Part shown: positions 1 to 10,015 of the stretch, one piece after another
Layout of the letters: every line of letters starts with the position of its first letter
How positions within the stretch are numbered: the stretch's first letter is position 1
The notes under the pieces: generated by a model
The model's input: the letters and a program-made list of their open reading frames with translations, nothing else
Databases searched by the model: none
What the model was told of the DNA's origin: nothing
Made by a program: the position numbers and the translations under genes
Source of the DNA: Epinephelus fuscoguttatus
Taxonomy: Eukaryota; Chordata; Actinopteri; Perciformes; Serranidae
Length of the DNA: 64,000 nt
Direction of reading: 5' to 3'
Assembly (NCBI RefSeq): GCF_011397635.1
Contig: NC_064753.1
Location: forward strand, 30,218,322-30,282,321

Positions 1-260
1 AACAGATATAATGCTTTTGGATTATGTGAATTAGTAGTAGCATATGAATAGACAATAATAAAGGGCCAAACAATGATCCCTGAGGTACTCTACAATGTAC
101 CACTGGTGAAACAAAAAGATAAACAGAGGGATATTAATGTAGAAAAATGTTCTTGGATCCATCTGCAGCTTTAATAACAACAGTAAATTATTTTTGAGAA
201 ATGCAATAGCCAATAATATACAAGCATAAAATGCTTTCCTACTTTTTTTTTTCTCCTCAC

Positions 261-626
261 CTGATAACCTCAGCGGCCCATCTGCCCCCTGCTCCTCTCT
301 GAGCAGCATCGTAGTTTCCTCTGGCATGGAAGTATTTATCAGAGTTTTTCCAGTTGGCCTCCCTCATATCGCTGTATGCTCGCCACATATCATGAGCTCC
401 TGATCATGTCAACATAGACAACAAGAGTTGGTAAAATGAGTGAGATTATTCAGAAAGAAAAACATGCCATTGTCATGTGAAACACCTAATTCTGGATTAT
501 ATGACTTGTGGAGACATTAAAAAGGTCATGTTTCTCACCTTGAGCGGCTTCACGAGGAAAGCTGTACCACTGAGCATTGGTTTCCACAATGAGAATCAGA
601 GCAATTCCTGCGAGAAGCAACTTCAT
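261..626 (-). CDS. saa: Serum amyloid A, copy A (partial; exons 2 and 3, exon 4 beyond left edge)
   Basis: SAA is a secreted acute-phase apolipoprotein that associates with HDL and acts in innate immunity. Coding exon 2 runs 626 to 539 and exon 3 runs 399 to 261 on the minus strand, with donors GTGAGA and GTGAGG and a CAG acceptor before 399. Together they encode 75 residues plus two bases. A signal peptide of about 18 residues ([18 protein letters not shown]) precedes mature [11 protein letters not shown], followed by the SAA core [14 protein letters not shown]. Compared with copy C it has S22 for N, S39 for R, W46 for F and E73 for K; E73 matches the mammalian AAEVIS motif. No stop or frameshift is visible. 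Non-coding exon 1 ends at 723 with donor GTAAGT. Exon 4 is not found in positions 1-260, so it must lie outside the window. It is divergent from copy B. Confidence 0.93.
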
Positions 627-805
627 GGTCACAGGTGTCTGAAAGAAAGACAAATGAACAAAAACAAAAATCAGTTACATATAGTTAATACAAAACTATA
701 CATACAAGTGTCCCAAACTTACTTTGCAGTTTCTGCAGAGTTTAGAGTAAGTGTTGATAGATCGCAGAGTATCTTATGAGTGAGGACTCTACTGATCTGA
801 CTCTA

Positions 806-812
806 CTTATAT
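806..812 (-). promoter_or_regulatory. TATA box of SAA copy A
   Basis: ATATAAG on the minus strand, about 30 bases before the inferred cap region near 780, at the same place relative to exon 1 as in copy C. Copy B has ATGTAAA here instead. Confidence 0.7.
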
Positions 813-853
813 TCTGCTCTGAAACAAGCTGGAGTGTAGGATGTCTCAATGAT

Positions 854-863
854 GGAAATTCCC
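854..863 (-). promoter_or_regulatory. Consensus NF-kappaB site, SAA copy A promoter
   Basis: The minus strand reads GGGAATTTCC, a full match to the kappaB consensus, about 75 bases upstream of the inferred start. NF-kappaB control of SAA is well established in mammals. The aligned site in copies B and C is AGGAATTTCC. Confidence 0.65.
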
Positions 864-926
864 GTTCATTTGAGGGGCGGTTAGTGCTCAGAAATGTTTG
901 GTAAACACACTGAGGATATTCCTGAG

Positions 927-935
927 TTGTGCAAC
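927..935 (-). promoter_or_regulatory. C/EBP-like palindrome, SAA copy A promoter
   Basis: TTGTGCAAC reads as GTTGCACAA on the minus strand and fits the C/EBP half-site pair. It lies about 65 bases upstream of the kappaB site. Cooperation of C/EBP and NF-kappaB is known for mammalian SAA promoters. In B and C the site is CTGCACAAC, which loses one half-site base. Confidence 0.5.
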
Positions 936-963
936 TGCACACAGGCAGCATCAGGGCCAACAG

Positions 964-1732
964 CAAACTTTATGTAAATAAAAAGGTGGACCTGATGTCT
1001 TGCTGCATGTCATGTAAAATCTGTTTCAATTGTTCACTATAACTTTGCACCTTTACCTTTTTTCGACAGAATAATTTTGTCAGAGAGGATAACTTTTAAC
1101 ACTGTTGTAGCTTATCCAGTATGTTGCTTCTATTCACGTGCATGTGGAACTTTTTCTTTCTTCTACCATGAAAGAAACTTCTGTGATTGGAACTCTAATT
1201 GTTTTTAAAAATGCAATCATCTTTTTGTTTCCATATTTAGTTAATGTGTTCGACTCTACTAAGCCCAGTCATTGCTAGCTCACTAAAACCATCTCCTGCC
1301 TTTTGGGTAAAGCACCACAAAATTATATTTGACATTTGTTGACACAGTCGGTTTAATTATTCTGTCACCATATAGATCTTCCTCTGTTCATGCAAAATAA
1401 AATATATAGAATTACCAAAGTTTATTTTAGATTGTTTTGTTGTTGTTTACAGCTGTAGGGGTCTAAGGATAAAATTACAGTCTGATATCTCCTGCTTGGC
1501 AAAAGGCATATAATACGTCAATAAATTTTTTTCTGAAGTGACCAATTTCCCATGGCATTAACATACAGCAGGGGTAGGGTCTAATATGCTATGTTATGTC
1601 AAATAGTGATCCAAACAAAGCTTATGGTTTCTGTTTATTTTTACAGGCTAATATGACTATCATTGTCCTTAACAAACACAAAGGAAGTACAAATATATAG
1701 GTGACAAAAATGCCTGGGAAAAAAAAGCAGTT
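964..1732. other. Intergenic, no recognised feature
   Basis: AT-rich spacer between the divergent SAA copies A and B. I see no exon, RNA gene or clear transposon end here. Confidence 0.5.
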
Positions 1733-2345
1733 CTTAAGTATAAAACAAAGAAGTGGAAAATACATATAACAAATATAAAAATAATTTGACAAGTGTAATG
1801 AGACTCAATAAGAATAATAATTACTACAACAAACTATTGGAACAGCATGGAAATTAAAAAGCCATATGAAAAGTGCTTTACAGCATCATTTAAAAAGGGC
1901 ACAGGAAAATCAGATGATCTAATTTGGTACTTTATTAAAAATAATCAACCAACCATAAGCAAAAACAAAAGAGATTGGTAATGACTTTAATGATTACTTT
2001 GTTAATGTTGGCTTTAATAACTTAGCAAATGATGTCGAGAATGCAAAAATGAATGCTTGAAGATTTCAACACCATCTTTCTGAAGAGGAGAAACTAACTG
2101 ATGCTGCAGAAAGTTTGAAGAATAAAAAATCCACTGACTGTACTGATACTGACATGACATTAGTTTAAAAAAAAAATACAGAGTATATATTGAACCCACT
2201 GGCTCATATCTGTAATCAGTCACTACAAACAGGCATTTGTCCCAACAACATATCCACAGCAATAAAAAATAAGGAAACACTGTAGGGGTATTAATGGATC
2301 TTAAAAGGCATATGACACTATTGAGGAAACTTAGATGAATCTGAT
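1733..2345 (+). mobile_element. Decayed non-LTR retrotransposon (LINE) reverse transcriptase fragment
   Basis: Conceptual translation across several stops and frame changes gives recognisable pieces of a fish CR1/L2-like LINE. These include an NYYNKLLEQH-like stretch near 1820, a DFNDYFVNVG-like stretch near 1983, then SLKNKKSTDC and NPLAHICNQSLQTGICPNN (about 2113-2250). Finally GVLMDLKRHMTLLRKL (about 2287-2330) stands for the GVFxDLxKAFDTVxHxxLLxKL block. The part between the last two pieces is deleted. It sits between SAA copies A and B. The exact clade is uncertain. Confidence 0.7.
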
Positions 2346-2495
2346 GAGGATGAGATATATTGTTAGAGAGAGACACCTATATGTGCCAATAGGTTCCACA
2401 CGGTTGACAACAACAACAACAATTGCATTTTTTAGCAGTTTTCTTAAAGTCACAAATGTTCTGAATTGAAAAAGAAAACATAACCAAAAGTAATC
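2346..2495. other. Spacer with short (CAA)n run
   Basis: AT-rich sequence including a short CAACAACAACAACAA run near 2407. From about 2495 homology to the upstream flank of copy C begins. Confidence 0.4.
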
Positions 2496-2713
2496 AAAAC
2501 TTAAGGCCAATGTAAAAAGGAGTTTATGTGGCTTGACTCATTTTTAATTTCATTACATGATACCAAAAAATCTCGTCCACTTCTTTCACTTTCACTTTTA
2601 ACAAAAAACTTGTTGTCTCTGCCCCTTTTTTTAAACCTGCAGCTGCACAACTCAGGAATATCCTAAGTGTTTTTGCCAGACCTTTCTGACCACTAACTGC
2701 CACTCAAATGAAC

Positions 2714-2770
2714 AGGAATTTCCACTGTATCATCCTGTGCCCCAGTTTGTTTCAGAGCAGAATGTAAATA
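2714..2770 (+). promoter_or_regulatory. Decayed promoter of SAA copy B
   Basis: The kappaB-like site is AGGAATTTCC (2714-2723), one base off consensus. The TATA position reads ATGTAAATAG (2762-2770) where A and C have ATATAAGTAG. Weakening of the TATA box fits the pseudogene status of the transcription unit downstream. Confidence 0.55.
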
Positions 2771-2789
2771 GAGTCACATCGGCAGAGTC

Positions 2790-3683
2790 CTCACTCATAA
2801 GATACTCTACGATCTACCAACACTTACTCTAAACTCTGCAGAAACTGCAAAGTGAGTTAAAAGACCTGACAAATTTAAATTTATATGTGTAGCCTAGTTT
2901 TTTGGGGTTTTTTGCATGAATTCCATGTAACTTTTGTTGGTTTGTTTTTCCTTTCAGACATCTGTGACCATGAAGTTGCTTCTCGCAGGAATTGCTCTGA
3001 TTCTCATTGTGGAAACCAATGCTGAGTGGTACAACTTTCCTCGTGAAGCCGCTCAAGGTGAGAAATATGACCTTATTAACGTCTCCACAAGTTATACATC
3101 CAGAATTAGGTGTTTCACATGACAATAGCATGTTTTTCTTCCTGAATAATCTCACTCATTTTATCAACTCTTGTTGTCTATGTTGACATGATCAGGAGCT
3201 CACGATATGTGGCGAGCATACAGGGATATGAGGGAGGCCAACTGGAAAAACTAAAAATAAAAATAAATACTTCCATGCCAGAGGAAACTACGATGCTGCT
3301 CAGAAAGGAGCAGGGGGCAGATGGGCTGCTAAGGTTATCAGGTGAGGAGAAAAAAAAAAGTAGGAAAGCATTAGTAATTTCTATTCATATGCTAACACTA
3401 CCTCACATAAATTTATTTTATATATCATGCCTCCCTAATCTTAAAGGGTTTCTGGCCTTGGGCCTTTTACAGCACTTTAGGTTTTAAAAGTTGTTCTGTC
3501 GTTGACATTCACTGCCTGTTTTCCCTTTTCAGTGATGCCAGAGAGTGGATGCAGGAAAAAATGGGTGACGACTGATCAGAGGGCAAACCAGTGGGGACAG
3601 GACGGAAAGGATCCCAACCATTTCAGGCCAAAAGGACTTCCTAAAAAATATTAGTATGAAAGTTGTCAGCTGCCAACAATAAA
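2790..3683 (+). pseudogene. Serum amyloid A pseudogene, copy B
   Basis: All four exon positions are recognisable. Exon 1 ends at 2851; exon 2 is 2958-3057 with ATG at 2970; exon 3 is 3196-3341; exon 4 runs from 3533 to the relic stop TAG at 3652-3654; AATAAA is at 3678-3683. Exon 2 is intact (mature start EWYNFP, with E for Q). In exon 3, after AAC TGG AAA AAC, a 7-bp A/T-rich insertion creates in-frame TAA stops and shifts the frame. Exon 4 lacks 16 bp relative to copy C between GCAGGAAAAA and GATCAGAGG. Intron 3 is only 191 bp against 434 bp in C. The splice signals remain good, so an aberrant transcript is possible, but no SAA beyond about residue 48 can be made. Confidence 0.92.
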
Positions 3684-3779
3684 ATGAATGAAAGAAATCC
3701 CTAGTATTGTAGTCATAGGAATTACAGTTATAGTTTACACAATATTGCGCATGATGTAACTGTTCTGTTGTGTTTGTTC

Positions 3780-4662
3780 TTACCGTGCAAATAAAATCAT
3801 CTGCTATCGCATTTGTTTTGTTGTTCAAATTAGTAATGATCATCTATATATTTTAGCATACTTGACAACATTGCCAGATGATAAGTTGCTTTTTTCATTG
3901 TCAAGTGAAAACCATTTCTCTGTTGGTGAAATAAAGTTGCCTTGCAAAGGGATTAAGTCTGGTTCTCATGGTTTCATTTATGGATTTGAAGTGTCTCAGC
4001 CCTGCCCAAGTGTGATCACGCTCTCACTGCTTCATTCAGCTGTAATGTTAAGACATGGCCACAGTGTAGCAGTGATGTCCTCCACCTGTCATCTGAGGCT
4101 GAGGCGCTTTATCTTCTTAGTGATTTATACTTTTTCTTTAATTTATATAAAAATACGTGCAAAATTTTCATCTCAGCATGGATGAGGTAATAAAACACAG
4201 AGCTGATCAGTTTAGGTGATGAATGAGATTACAATTAACCTCCAAAATAAACAGAATAGTGTCCATGTCTTTTCACAAACGGGGTTGCTGTTACTGTGAA
4301 TAATCCACACACCTCACAGTGAACGGTATCACACTGCATTTTAAAATGTAGTATGTCAGCACTTTGATGCCACATATTATATCAGCCTCTATTGTGCTGG
4401 GGTGAACAAAGAAATGTGAGCTGGATATCTCATAATCTGCTGCACAGATAACACTCAAGGTGAAAATGCATGCTTTTCTGAAGCTTTCAAATTTCCCACA
4501 GATCATTTTATAAAACTTGCTTCTATGACATCTTGAGATTCCTCAGAAATGTTCAACGACCCTACACACCCACACAGGTGATGTCAATTATTCTGACTGA
4601 TTAGATTTCAGCTCAGTGGGGAGCTATGATGGGAATTTGCCAAATTAAACCTCCCAATAGGT
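3780..4662 (+). repeat. SAA 3'-flank block, near-identical to 7622-8503
   Basis: About 880 bp downstream of copy B matches the flank of copy C almost base for base. I count only a handful of substitutions and a one-base length difference. It contains a 107-codon open frame present in both copies (3862-4185 and 7704-8027). The diverged third flank copy at 12595 breaks that frame with TGA, so I do not call a gene. The block ends sharply at CCTCCCAATAGG; beyond it B and C are much more diverged. Confidence 0.75.
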
Positions 4663-5074
4663 TTATAAAGGTGAAAAATGTCCCTACTTAACAGGTGTAC
4701 ATTAACAGTCATGATGAAGATGTCAGTCGGTTTACACCAACACAGTCCTGAGGATTGTTCTGATCAGGTAAATAAGTGACAACTGTGAGGGTGATGAAAG
4801 CTGAGTTGGGGATTTAATAAACAAACAACAAAAACAACAGCAATAATCACATTTTTTGAGCCCATTTTACAAGTTAGACTTTTTTTTAAAGATTTTTCAG
4901 GCCGAGACACTGGCAAGAGGTGTTCCATGACAGTTCATATTTTTGTACTTAGTTTATAATTTAATTTTCTAATAATTAAAAAAAGAAAAATGTATTATTT
5001 CTCTAATGAAAAAAAGAAAAATACAAACATTGCAGACATGTACTTAGAATGATGGTATTTTTTGTACTAAATCA
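4663..5074 (+). repeat. Diverged outer part of the SAA duplication unit (B copy)
   Basis: It aligns to about 8505-8882 with many substitutions and indels: shared GTTCTGATCAGGTA, GAGACACTGGCAA and AACATTGCAGACATGTACTTA. No gene is seen. Confidence 0.6.
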
Positions 5075-5082
5075 CTGCAGTA

Positions 5083-5098
5083 CTGATTCTTCCCCCAA

Positions 5099-5131
<33 letters not shown>

Positions 5132-5790
5132 GTTCATTGTTGTTGTCACTTTTTTGTTGTTTTGTATTGTGGGGAAAGTTGTGAAATAGCACAGAGGTTT
5201 CTACAGGATAACGCTTTTCATTATTACATAACAAAAGAGTAACAGTATAACTAACCTCAGTGGCTGGGTAAGTTCTGCAGCACAGTGGTGTGCCCCCTCG
5301 TGGCCCAATTGTTGAAAAACGCATGCTAAAGTGCCCTCCTGGTTGGCAAAACACACTAAACTGCCCTCTTGGCTGGTTAAAACATGACAGAACCAGTTTG
5401 GATTATCTGGTGCTAATATGGTGTTAAAATGCACTGGAATACAGGAAATGGCATCTACTTAATTGAAAATATTCTGGGGGAGGACCCCCACACCCCCCCA
5501 GGGATTTATTTCTTTCATACATCCATGTCTCTGTGTGTTCTTCACAGTCCAACGTTGAATCTACACAGTTCTTGTGGATGCTGATCCTAACTACAAACTA
5601 ACTTCAGTAGCCTGTCTATTTAGTCTGTTTTAAGGCTATATAATGTGCCATTTGTATAACATATAAACATGTCTAAAGTGCCCTCGAAAACACAAGGAAC
5701 TTAGTGCCCTCTTCAGTGGCGAGAACGCACTGTATGTGCCCTTTTTTTTCTTTTCACCCCTGCACTTCAAAAAGTCTGCGCACGCCACTG
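5083..5790. mobile_element. hAT-like element relic between SAA copies B and C
   Basis: Its right end reads TCTGCGCACGCCACTG, the reverse complement of a CAGTGGCGTGCGCAGA-type hAT terminus. Flanking octamers CTGCAGTA (5075-5082) and CTGCAGCA (5791-5798) look like an 8-bp target duplication with one mismatch. SAA-unit homology resumes at about 5806. The left terminus does not match well, so that end may be eroded. Internal GGGGGAGGACCCCCACACCC is seen in other vertebrate hAT-type repeats. No transposase frame survives. Confidence 0.5.
5100..5131. repeat. (TTA)n microsatellite
   Basis: About ten uninterrupted TTA units. Confidence 0.95.
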
Positions 5791-5798
5791 CTGCAGCA

Positions 5799-6084
5799 TA
5801 AACAGGTTGGTGTTAGATACTTTAAAACGGATTGCAGAAGGTTAAAGGCATTTTGTACAATGCATCCAGGATGCACCACTTTCACCCCAATACTCTTTTG
5901 CTGCTCATGAAACCTTAACTATCATAGCACTTGTGTGTGATGTTTTCAAAGAAAGTATATGTCTAAACGTGTTTGATGTATGTATGTATGTATGTATGTA
6001 TATCCAATGTTTAAAGTGTTTAAAGTTTAAAGTAATTTCCCTTTGGCAGCACTTCAGATCATCATTAAAATAAAATATATCTAG
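5799..6084. other. Spacer with SAA-unit end and (GTAT)n
   Basis: 5806-5870 aligns with 8948-9008 and is the distal end of the SAA repeat unit. A (GTAT)n run lies at 5976-6003. From about 6085 the upstream flank of copy C starts. Nothing else is recognised. Confidence 0.6.
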
Positions 6085-6312
6085 AATAAGCAAAGTTTAA
6101 GGCGAATATAAAAAGGAGCTTATGTGGCATGACTCATTTTTAATTTCATTACATGATACCAAAAAACCTTGTCCACTTCTTTCATTTTCAATTTTAACAC
6201 AAATCTTGTTGTTGTCTCTGCCCCTTTTTTCAAACCTGCAGCTGCACAACTCAGGAATATCCTAAGTGTTTTTGCCACACATTTCTGACCACTAACTGCC
6301 ACTCAAATGAAC

Positions 6313-6349
6313 AGGAATTTCCACTGTTTGTTTCAGAGCAGAATATAAG
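6313..6349 (+). promoter_or_regulatory. Core promoter of SAA copy C
   Basis: ATATAAG (6343-6349) is a TATA box 25-30 bases before the inferred first exon (about 6372-6432). AGGAATTTCC (6313-6322) is a one-off kappaB site. A degenerate C/EBP position CTGCACAAC lies near 6242. About 23 bp present in B between these elements are missing in C, so kappaB and TATA are closer here. Confidence 0.6.
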
Positions 6350-6550
6350 TAGAGTCACATTGGCAGAGTCCTCACTCATAAGATACTCTACGATCTACCA
6401 ACACTTACTCTAAACTCTGCAGAAACTGCAAAGTGAGTTAAAAGACCTGACAAATTTAAATTTATATGTGTAGCCTAGTTTTTTGGGTTTTTTTGCATGA
6501 ATTTCATGTAACTTTTGTTGGTTTATTTTTCCTTTCAGACATCTGTGACC

Positions 6551-7488
6551 ATGAAGTTGCTTCTCGCAGGAATTGCTCTGATTCTCATTGTGGAAACCAA
6601 TGCTCAGTGGTACAACTTTCCTCGTGAAGCCGCTCAAGGTGAGAAACATGACCTTATTAACGTCTCCACAAGTTATACATCCAGAATTAGGTGTTTCACT
6701 TGACAATAGCATGTTTTTCTTCCTGAATAATCTCACTCATTTTACCAACTCTTGTTGTCTATGTTGACATGATCAGGAGCTCATGATATGTGGCGAGCAT
6801 ACAGGGATATGAGGGAGGCCAACTTTAAAAACTCAGATAAATACTTCCATGCCAGAGGAAACTACGATGCTGCTCAGAGAGGAGCAGGGGGCAGATGGGC
6901 TGCTAAGGTTATCAGGTGAGTACCATTGTGCAGTAGTCGATCTCAGGGACAATTTTTCAACCCTTTAGTAATTTCTATTCATATGCTACCACTACCTCAC
7001 ATAATTTAAAGGCATTACATATGTTGTTATTTCTGTGAAAATGACAGCCAGATGCGCCTGTCTGCCTTTATGAAACTCAATCTCAAAACCTCCTAGTAAA
7101 ATATAGATACATACAATCTGTGTTCTTGCCTAAGACAATATCACCTGTTGAGACCTCGCTGGTTCAGAAAACCACAGCCTGGCTTTAAGTGAAACTGTTT
7201 TATATACCAAATTTAATAATTATTTATTTTATTTATCATGCCGCCCTAATCTTAAGGGTTTCTGGCATTGGGCCTTTTACAGCACTTTAAGTTTTAAAAG
7301 TACTTGTTCTGTCGTTTGCTGACATTCACTGCCTGTTTTCCCTTTTCAGTGATGCCAGAGAGTTGATGCCGGGAGGATCGGGTCGTGGTGCTAAGGACTC
7401 TGCTGCTGATCAGAGGGCAAACCGGTGGGGACGGGACGGAAAGGATCCCAACCATTTCAGGCCAAAAGGACTTCCTAAAAAATATTAG
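6551..7488 (+). CDS. saa: Serum amyloid A, copy C (complete, 121 residues)
   Basis: Secreted acute-phase apolipoprotein of the SAA family. The coding sequence is 6551-6638, 6777-6915 and 7350-7488 (88+139+139 nt); the non-coding exon 1 ends at 6432. Introns are all GT-AG with good donors (GTGAGT, GTGAGA, GTGAGT) and CAG acceptors. Residues 1-18 form a hydrophobic signal peptide ending VETNA; the mature chain of 103 residues starts [17 protein letters not shown]. Family hallmarks are [14 protein letters not shown] at 52-65, [14 protein letters not shown] at 67-80 and KDPNHFRP at 107-114, with a C-terminal Tyr. Length and intron phases match the family. Oddities are A66 where mammals have Pro in RGPGG, K73 in place of the usual Glu, and a basic tail RPKGLPKKY instead of the common PEKY/PDKY ending. 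It is the only full copy in the window; AATAAA at 7512-7517 and 7632-7637. Confidence 0.96.
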
Positions 7489-7621
7489 TATGAAAGTTGT
7501 TAACTGCCAACAATAAAATGAATGAAAGAAATCCCTAGTATTGTAGTCATAGGCATTACAGCTATAGTTTACACAACATTATGCATGATTTTACCCTGTA
7601 ACTGTTCTGTTGTGCTTGTTC

Positions 7622-8503
7622 TTACCGTACAAATAAAATCATCTGCTTTCGCATTTGTTTTGTTGTTCAAATTAGTAATGATCATCTATATATTTTAGCA
7701 TACTTGACAACATTGCCAGATGATAAGTTGCTTTTTTCATTGTCAAGTGAAAACCATTTCTCTGTTGGTGAAATAAAGTTGCCTTGCAAAGGGATTAAGT
7801 CTGGTTCTCATGGTTTCATTTATGGATTTGAAGTGTCTCAGCCCTGCCCAAGTGTGATCACGCTCTCACTGCTTCATTCAGCTGTAATGTTAAGACATGG
7901 CCACAGTGTAGCAGTGATGTCCTCCACCTGTCATCTGAGGCTGAGGCGCTTTATCTTCTTAGTGATTTATACTTTTTCTTTAATTTATATAAAAATACGT
8001 GCAAAATTTTCATCTCAGCATGGATGAGGTAATAAAACACAGAGCTGATCAGTTTAGGTGATGAGTGAGATTACAATTAACCTCCAAAATAAACAGAATA
8101 GTGTCCATGTCTTTTCACAAACGGGGTTGCTGTTACTGTGAATAATCCACACACCTCACAGTGAACGGTATCACACTGCATTTTAAATGTAGTATGTCAG
8201 CGCTTTGATGCCACATATTATATCAGCCTCTATTGTGCTGGGGTGAACAAAGAAATGTGAGCTGGATATCTCATAATCTGCTGCACAGATAACACTCAAG
8301 GTGAAAATGCATGCTTTTCTGAAGCTTTCAAATTTCCCACAGATCATTTTATAAAACTTGCTTCTATGACATCTTGAGATTCCTCAAAAATGTTCAACGA
8401 CCCTACACACCCACACAGGTGATGTCAATTATTCTGACTGATTAGATTTCAGCTCAGTGGGGAGCTATGATGGGAATTTGCCAAATTAAACCTCCCAATA
8501 GGT
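7622..8503 (+). repeat. SAA 3'-flank block, near-identical to 3780-4662
   Basis: Partner of the block downstream of copy B. It holds the same 107-codon open frame at 7704-8027, which I regard as fortuitous. The near-identity contrasts with indels in the neighbouring exons and introns. Confidence 0.75.
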
Positions 8504-9017
8504 AAATAAAGGTGAAAAATATCCAGGTGTACATTAACAGTGATAAAGATGTCAGTCAAGCACAGTCAGTTTACACCAACACAGTACTGAGGATTGTTCT
8601 GATCAGGTACATAAGTGACAACAGCTGTGGGGGTGATGTAAGGCTAAGTTGGCAATTTAATAAAACAAACAACAAAAATAACAGTAAGAATCACATTTTT
8701 TTTACAAGTTAGATTTATTGTTTTTTCAGGCTGAGACACTGGCAAAAAGTTGTCAATGAAAGTTTACATTTTTGCTCTTGGTATATCAATTAATTTTCTA
8801 ATGTTTTTTATTATTATTATTACTTTCTTTAATGAAAAATGACATATACAAACATTGCAGACATGTACTTAACATGATGGTACATAAACAAGAATATGAA
8901 TTTAAATGAATAATTAAAAGCAATAATAAACTTTTGTTGATTTATTATTATTAGTATTAGATACTTTAAAAAGGACTGCAGAAGGTTAAAGGCATTTTGT
9001 ACAATGCATCTACAATG
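8504..9017. repeat. Distal SAA-unit flank (C copy)
   Basis: Diverged match to 4663-5074 and to 5806-5870, without the element inserted at 5083-5790. Short TTATTATTATTA runs occur near 8811 and 8943. No gene. Confidence 0.55.
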
Positions 9018-9291
9018 TCTCCCTAATCTTAAGGGTTTCTTTTCTTGGGACTTTCACAGCACTTTTGGTTTCAAAATGATTTGTTATGCCATCTGCTGAC
9101 ATTCACTGTCTGTTTTCCCTTTTCAGTAATGGCAGAGAGTGGATAGGAAAGAATGGGTCATGGTGCTGAGGACTCTGCTGCTGATCAGAGGGCAAACCAG
9201 TGGGGACGGGACAGAAAGGATCCCAACCATTTCAGGCCAGTTGGACTTCCAGACAAATATTAGTATGAGAGCCAATCTCTATCACAATAAA
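9018..9291 (+). pseudogene. Serum amyloid A exon-4 relic, copy D
   Basis: It begins inside intron 3 (TCTCCCTAATCTTAAGG aligns with the intron 3 end of copies B and C). A good CAG acceptor follows, with exon 4 at 9127-9263. A 2-bp loss in the first third shifts the frame to a TGA; after it the original frame reads [20 protein letters not shown] and then RPVGLPDKY before TAG (9261-9263). AATAAA is at 9286-9291. Exons 1-3 are absent. The PDKY tail is closer to the common SAA ending than the KKY tail of B and C, so D is an older or separate lineage. Confidence 0.88.
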
Positions 9292-10015
9292 ACTAATGAA
9301 AGAAATTTCTATTGTTGGCATTACTGATTGAATAAAGCTACAGTTTGCAGAGTTTTACATCACACAAATTTACAATAGATGTTTTGTTTTGGCATACGAT
9401 TTTACCCTGTAACTGCTTTGTTGTGTATGTTGTCACCATACGAATGAAATCATCTGCTGTTGTTGTTGAGGAGGAGGTTCAGAAGGAGCATCGATGAGTA
9501 TGTCACTGAAACTTTCCTTTAGCACACAAAGACACATGAGTTTGAATCTGAGAGAAACAAATGCAAAATTAGAACTTGAGTCAAATTAAACAAATGTCCA
9601 AATGTCCTTAATAAGGATAAATAATGCTCGGTTAAACTAATCATACACAGGACAAACTAAAGAGAAATTAATTGCTAACCTGCACTGTCACCCCATGTGG
9701 CGATAAAGACAGAATGAGTGAAATGGTGTTCAGGGTTTAAATAAGGTTGAAGGTGAACTCAGTCAGATTAATGAGTGAACAAAGAGTGAAAGGAACCAAT
9801 CAGTGCTAAAGAAAGGGGAGAATAGGAAGTGAGGTAAAGGAAGTGAGGCAAGTGAGGAAAAGAAGTGTCAAAATAAAGAAAAATAGAAATATTTCCTACA
9901 ACTATTCTATTTGTTTTTAGTTTTATTAAACATGTCTGCAATCAAAATGCCAACATTTTCAAATTATTATTCATGTTCTAGACAAGCATTTGTGGATTTA
10001 ATATGTCAGGTTTCA
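9292..10015. other. No recognised feature
   Basis: Diverged 3' flank of copy D, then AT-rich sequence. A purine-rich stretch lies at about 9810-9890. No exon or repeat end could be supported. Confidence 0.4.

Noticed and set aside
3862..4185. 107-codon open frame identical in the flanks of SAA copies B and C (also 7704-8027)
   Set aside because: Identity is shared with surrounding non-coding sequence, the third flank copy at 12595 breaks the frame with TGA, and there is no recognisable domain.
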